Assembly (NCBI RefSeq): GCF_010975005.1
Contig: NZ_JAAIVC010000004.1
Location: 1 to 64,000, forward strand
Direction: 5' to 3'
Origin: Caulobacter sp. 17J65-9
GTDB lineage: Bacteria > Pseudomonadota > Alphaproteobacteria > Caulobacterales > Caulobacteraceae
Length of the DNA: 64,000 bases
Position numbers and translations under genes: made by a program. Under the pieces are notes generated by a model. It made no database searches and had not been told where the DNA came from. It saw nothing but the letters and a program-made list of their open reading frames with translations. Shown piece by piece: positions 60,948 through 64,000 of the stretch (position 1 is its first letter; each line of letters opens with the position of its first letter).

Positions 60948-62335
60948 CGGCGGCGCGGCGAGCCGTCGGCCTCGGCCAGGCCGGCGCGGGCCAGGATCTC
61001 GACCGCCGGGGCGACCAGATCGCCGTAGCGGCGCCAGCGGCCCATCGAGCTCTTGTAGATCGGCGCGCGCACCTGGGCGGCGCTCGGCGTGGCCACCGCC
61101 GCCTTGTTCTCGTGGAAGGCCAGGCAGCGCTCGTCCCAGCTGAGGCCGCAGAAGGCCAGCAGCCGCCGGGTCTCGGCCTCCTGGTTCTCGACCAGGTCCT
61201 CGTAGCGGATCTCGGTGTAGCGCTCGGCCGGCAGCACCGCGCGCCAGTGCTCGGCCAGATCCTCGAACAGCGCCACCTGGCGGGCGGTGTTCTGCAGGTC
61301 GTAGACGTAGTCGTAGTAAGGATGGACGGTCGGGAAGATCTGCCGGAAGTTGCTCACGCAGGCGTCGACGGGGTCGCGCCGCACGCAGACGATCCGCGCG
61401 TTCGGCAGGGCCCGGTGCATGAGCGCGGCGAAGAGCACGTTGATCGGCGCCTTGTCCACGAAACGCGGCGTCTGGCCGGTGAGGGGACGAGTGCTGTCGA
61501 CATAGGCCCGGCCCAGCCGCGCGGGATCCACCCGCCCCAGCGCTTCAAAGGTGGGACGCTCGATCGACAGCGGGCCCGGCGTGCCGGCCAGCCGCTTGGC
61601 GATCAGCGGGAAGTGGCCCAGCTCGCCGGCCGAGGCGACGTCGGGGTGGCTGGAGATGATCCGGTCGACCAGGGTGGTGCCGGTGCGCGGCAGGCCGACC
61701 ACGAAGATCGGCTCGCCGGACGGATCGCCCGGGGCTGGCGCGGCTTCGGCGGTGCGCTTGGCGGCCTCGAACAGGGCGCGTTCCTGCGCCCAGGCGTAGC
61801 CGGAGCGGCGGCGTTTGACGGCCTTGGCCTTCTGCAGCCACTCGAACGAGCGGACCGCTTCGCCCAGGTCCTCATAGGTCTTGGCCAGGGCGTGGCCGAC
61901 GTGCAGCGTGCGCATGCCGTCGGCGTCCGGCCCGGCGAACAGGGCTTCCAGCCGCTCGAGGTGGTTGCGCTCGGGCGTCTGCTTTTGCACCGAGACCAGC
62001 GAGAACCAGGCCTGGTGCTGGGTCGGGCTCAGCGCCAGGGTCCGCTCGAAGGCGCGGGCCGCCTCGTCGAACTCGCCGGCGAACTGCAGCGAGACGCCCA
62101 GCTGGTAGTGGTGCTCGGCGACGCCGGGCTGAAGCTGCGCGGCCAGACGGAAGAAGCCCAGCGCCAGGTCGCGCGCTCCGGTCATCCGGTAGGCGTTTCC
62201 CACCGCGTTCAAGGCCATGCCGTCGCGCGGGTTGGCGCGCGCGGTGCGCTCGGCGACCAGACGCATCTGGGCGAGCCGCCCCACCGCCTCCGCAACCCCG
62301 CGGTCGATGTCGACCGCGGGGGCGGGGGGTCTCAA
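60944..62335 (-). CDS. TPR-containing sulfotransferase
   Basis: A 463-residue protein. TPR-like helical repeats occupy about 10-150 (DGMALNAVGNAYRMTGARDLALGFFRLAAQLQPG). The sulfotransferase domain (about 205-430) has the PAPS 5'-phosphosulfate loop VVGLPRTGTTLVDRIISSHP and the 3'-phosphate block VCVRRDPVDACVSNF. It would transfer sulfate to an unknown acceptor, such as a tyrosine, sugar or lipid. The start is TTG at 62335; the stop codon at 60944-60946 falls in the mosaic repeat. Confidence 0.88.
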   Translation of the reverse strand: MRPPAPAVDIDRGVAEAVGRLAQMRLVAERTARANPRDGMALNAVGNAYRMTGARDLALGFFRLAAQLQPGVAEHHYQLGVSLQFAGEFDEAARAFERTLALSPTQHQAWFSLVSVQKQTPERNHLERLEALFAGPDADGMRTLHVGHALAKTYEDLGEAVRSFEWLQKAKAVKRRRSGYAWAQERALFEAAKRTAEAAPAPGDPSGEPIFVVGLPRTGTTLVDRIISSHPDVASAGELGHFPLIAKRLAGTPGPLSIERPTFEALGRVDPARLGRAYVDSTRPLTGQTPRFVDKAPINVLFAALMHRALPNARIVCVRRDPVDACVSNFRQIFPTVHPYYDYVYDLQNTARQVALFEDLAEHWRAVLPAERYTEIRYEDLVENQEAETRRLLAFCGLSWDERCLAFHENKAAVATPSAAQVRAPIYKSSMGRWRRYGDLVAPAVEILARAGLAEADGSPRRR

Positions 62336-62386
62336 GCCGGATCCGGTACGCAGGGCGTTACTCCAGGGCGAAGGTGACGGGCCGTC

Positions 62387-64000
62387 TTAGCCGACCGGGC
62401 GGGGGGCCATCACTGCGGCCTGACCGCGCTCGCGCATGCGGGCCTCGACCAGGCTGTCCATGGCCGCCTCGGCGCGCGGGTCGCCGAGCAGCCAGCCGGC
62501 CGCGGCCAGGGCGCGCACCGAGGTCGAGCTGACCCCGAAGGCGGCCGACAGCGCCTCGAACGGGCTCTTCTGCGCCGGGAAGCGCTTCAGGCGGACGTCC
62601 TCGTCGGCCGGGATCTTGGCCAGGGCCTTGGCCTGGGCGACCGCGTCGTAGAAGCCGCCCAGCTGGTCGACCAGGCCCAGTTCCTTGGCCTGGGCGCCGG
62701 TCCACACGCGGCCCTTGGCGATCTCGCGCACCCGCTCGACCGGCAGCTTGCGGCCGGCAGCCACGCGGGCGACGAAGTTGTCGTAGATCGTGTCCATCCA
62801 GTGCGAGAAGGCGGCGCGCTGGGCCTGGTCGAAGCCCTGGGCGCCGTCGAAGGCGCTGGCGTAATCGCCGCCCACGCTCATGCCGCGCATGTCGACGCCG
62901 AAGCGGCCGAGCGCGTCGCCCAGCACGAACTTGCCGCCGAACACGCCGATCGAACCGGTCAGGGTCGAGGGGTGGGCCACGATCGCCGAGGCGTCCGAGG
63001 AGATCCAGTAGCCGCCCGAAGCCGCGTAGGTGCCCATGGACACCACCACCGGCTTGCCGGCGCGCTTGGCCGCGCGGACCGCCGCCAGGATCTGCTCGGA
63101 GGCGGTGTCCGAACCGCCCGGCGAGGAGACGCGGAAGACGATGGCCTTGACGTTCTTGTCGTCGATCGCGTCGTAGAAGGCGTCGGCCACGTCGTCGGAA
63201 TAGATCGCCGAGCTGGAGCCGAACGGATCGCCGCCGCCGCTGCGGCCGGTCATGATGGCGCCTTCGCCGCCGATCACGGCGACGGTGGACTTGCCCTTGC
63301 CGACGTCCGCGTCGCGGCCGTTGGAGTAGTCGTCGAACTCGACGATCTCGGCGCCCTTGCCGGCGCGGGCCAGGATGGCGGCTTCGGCTTCCTCGACCTG
63401 GCCGACCTTGTCGATCAGGCCCTTGGAGAGGGCTTCCTCGGCGCTCCAGGGACCGCCTTCGATGGTGGCGCGCAGCTTCTTGACGTCCTGCTTGCGGTCT
63501 TCGGCGACGGCCTTCAGGGCGCTCTCATAGACGCCGGTCATCCAGCCCAGGGTGGCTTCGCGGTGAGCCGGGGTGAAGTCGGACTGCAGGTAGGGGTTGG
63601 GCGCGTTCTTGTATTCGTAGCGCTGCTCGTAGTCGGCCTTCACGCCGTACTTGTCGAAGGCGCGCTTGAAGAACAGCTCTTCGGTCGCTAGGCCCACGGC
63701 CTGGAACGAGGCGTTGTTCTGCATCCACAGTTCGCCGGACGAGGCGCCCAGCATGTAGGTCGAGACGACCATGCCCGACGGGTAGAGGCCCTGGCTGTGG
63801 GCGACCACCGGCTTGCCGGCGGCGCGGAAGTGCAGGAACGCCTGGCGTAGTTCCTCGGCGCTGGCCGGGGCCATGCCGCCTTCGGGCAGGCGCACGAACA
63901 GGGCCTTCACCCGGCTGTCCTTCTCGGCCCGGCGCAGGGTCTCGATCACGTCGAGCACCGAGTCCGGCTCGCCCGAGAAGGCGGCGAAAGGATTGGTCGA
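62387..64000 (-). CDS. sppA: Signal peptide peptidase SppA (67-kDa type), N-terminus missing
   Basis: The last 537 or so residues of SppA, a membrane-bound serine protease with a Ser-Lys dyad that degrades cleaved signal peptides. The frame is open to the window edge, so the membrane anchor and start are missing. The general-base Lys is in YEYKNAPNPYLQ, and the nucleophile Ser in MGTYAASGGYWISSDA. The two tandem SppA domains (about residues 1-215 and 270-450 here) mark the long E. coli type. It lies 52 bases upstream of the sulfotransferase gene on the same strand. Confidence 0.95.
   Translation of the reverse strand, partial: STNPFAAFSGEPDSVLDVIETLRRAEKDSRVKALFVRLPEGGMAPASAEELRQAFLHFRAAGKPVVAHSQGLYPSGMVVSTYMLGASSGELWMQNNASFQAVGLATEELFFKRAFDKYGVKADYEQRYEYKNAPNPYLQSDFTPAHREATLGWMTGVYESALKAVAEDRKQDVKKLRATIEGGPWSAEEALSKGLIDKVGQVEEAEAAILARAGKGAEIVEFDDYSNGRDADVGKGKSTVAVIGGEGAIMTGRSGGGDPFGSSSAIYSDDVADAFYDAIDDKNVKAIVFRVSSPGGSDTASEQILAAVRAAKRAGKPVVVSMGTYAASGGYWISSDASAIVAHPSTLTGSIGVFGGKFVLGDALGRFGVDMRGMSVGGDYASAFDGAQGFDQAQRAAFSHWMDTIYDNFVARVAAGRKLPVERVREIAKGRVWTGAQAKELGLVDQLGGFYDAVAQAKALAKIPADEDVRLKRFPAQKSPFEALSAAFGVSSTSVRALAAAGWLLGDPRAEAAMDSLVEARMRERGQAAVMAPRPVG

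Overview
This window is a high-GC bacterial chromosome segment. The intergenic palindromic repeats, large TonB-dependent receptor, S46 and M28 exopeptidases, NodT-type efflux channel, FadL-type porin and the -35/-10 spacing resemble Caulobacterales (Caulobacter, Phenylobacterium, Brevundimonas). Genus is an inference. No transposase, phage gene, CRISPR array or rRNA was seen; one tRNA gene (Leu, anticodon TAA) is present.

Layout. 1-10.5 kb: end of recN, map, sfsA, a CinA-like protein, a FadL-type porin, a DEAD-box helicase with a structured leader, two related small proteins beside a membrane desaturase, and an M28 peptidase. 10.45-18.34 kb: tRNA-Leu, then a four-gene minus-strand operon for a small nonribosomal peptide (A-T didomain protein, P450, Sfp-type PPTase, C-A-T-TE with a Cys nucleophile). 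18.4-22.2 kb: hydrolase, S46 peptidase, an orphan LuxR-type HTH, and a 52-bp relic of the S46 gene 3' end. 22.2-31.7 kb: a tightly coupled plus-strand cluster (nine genes, eight sharing 1-4 nt overlaps or short gaps) that fits aerobic 2-aminobenzoate (anthranilate) breakdown through CoA thioesters: CoA ligase, 2-aminobenzoyl-CoA monooxygenase/reductase, acyl-CoA dehydrogenase, crotonase, two dehydrogenases, thioesterase, RidA-like protein and a MarR regulator. A kynurenine-formamidase-like hydrolase lies 1 kb downstream.

33.5-40.2 kb: an RND efflux operon (adaptor, pump, outer-membrane channel) divergent from a TetR gene broken by an in-frame TAG, with a palindromic operator between them. 40.2-51.8 kb: a hybrid histidine kinase, cutA, the preQ0 genes queC-queE-queD, aroC, a DnaJ-like protein lacking His in HPD, pdxH, a secreted HExxH protein, a TetR regulator and an APH/P-loop kinase fusion. 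51.9-56.8 kb: acyl-CoA ligase, DUF1499, YciI, MBL hydrolase, a 50-residue lipoprotein-like peptide and a TIGR01244 protein. 56.2-60.7 kb: a TonB-dependent receptor flanked by two paralogous secreted proteins. 60.8-64 kb: a mosaic repeat, a TPR-sulfotransferase and the start-truncated sppA.

Most promising systems for follow-up: the dipeptide NRPS operon (P450 plus Cys-type thioesterase), the receptor with its paired flanking paralogs, the anthranilyl-CoA cluster with a RidA protein lacking its catalytic Arg, and the efflux operon whose repressor gene is nonsense-mutated. All alignments quoted were made by eye.
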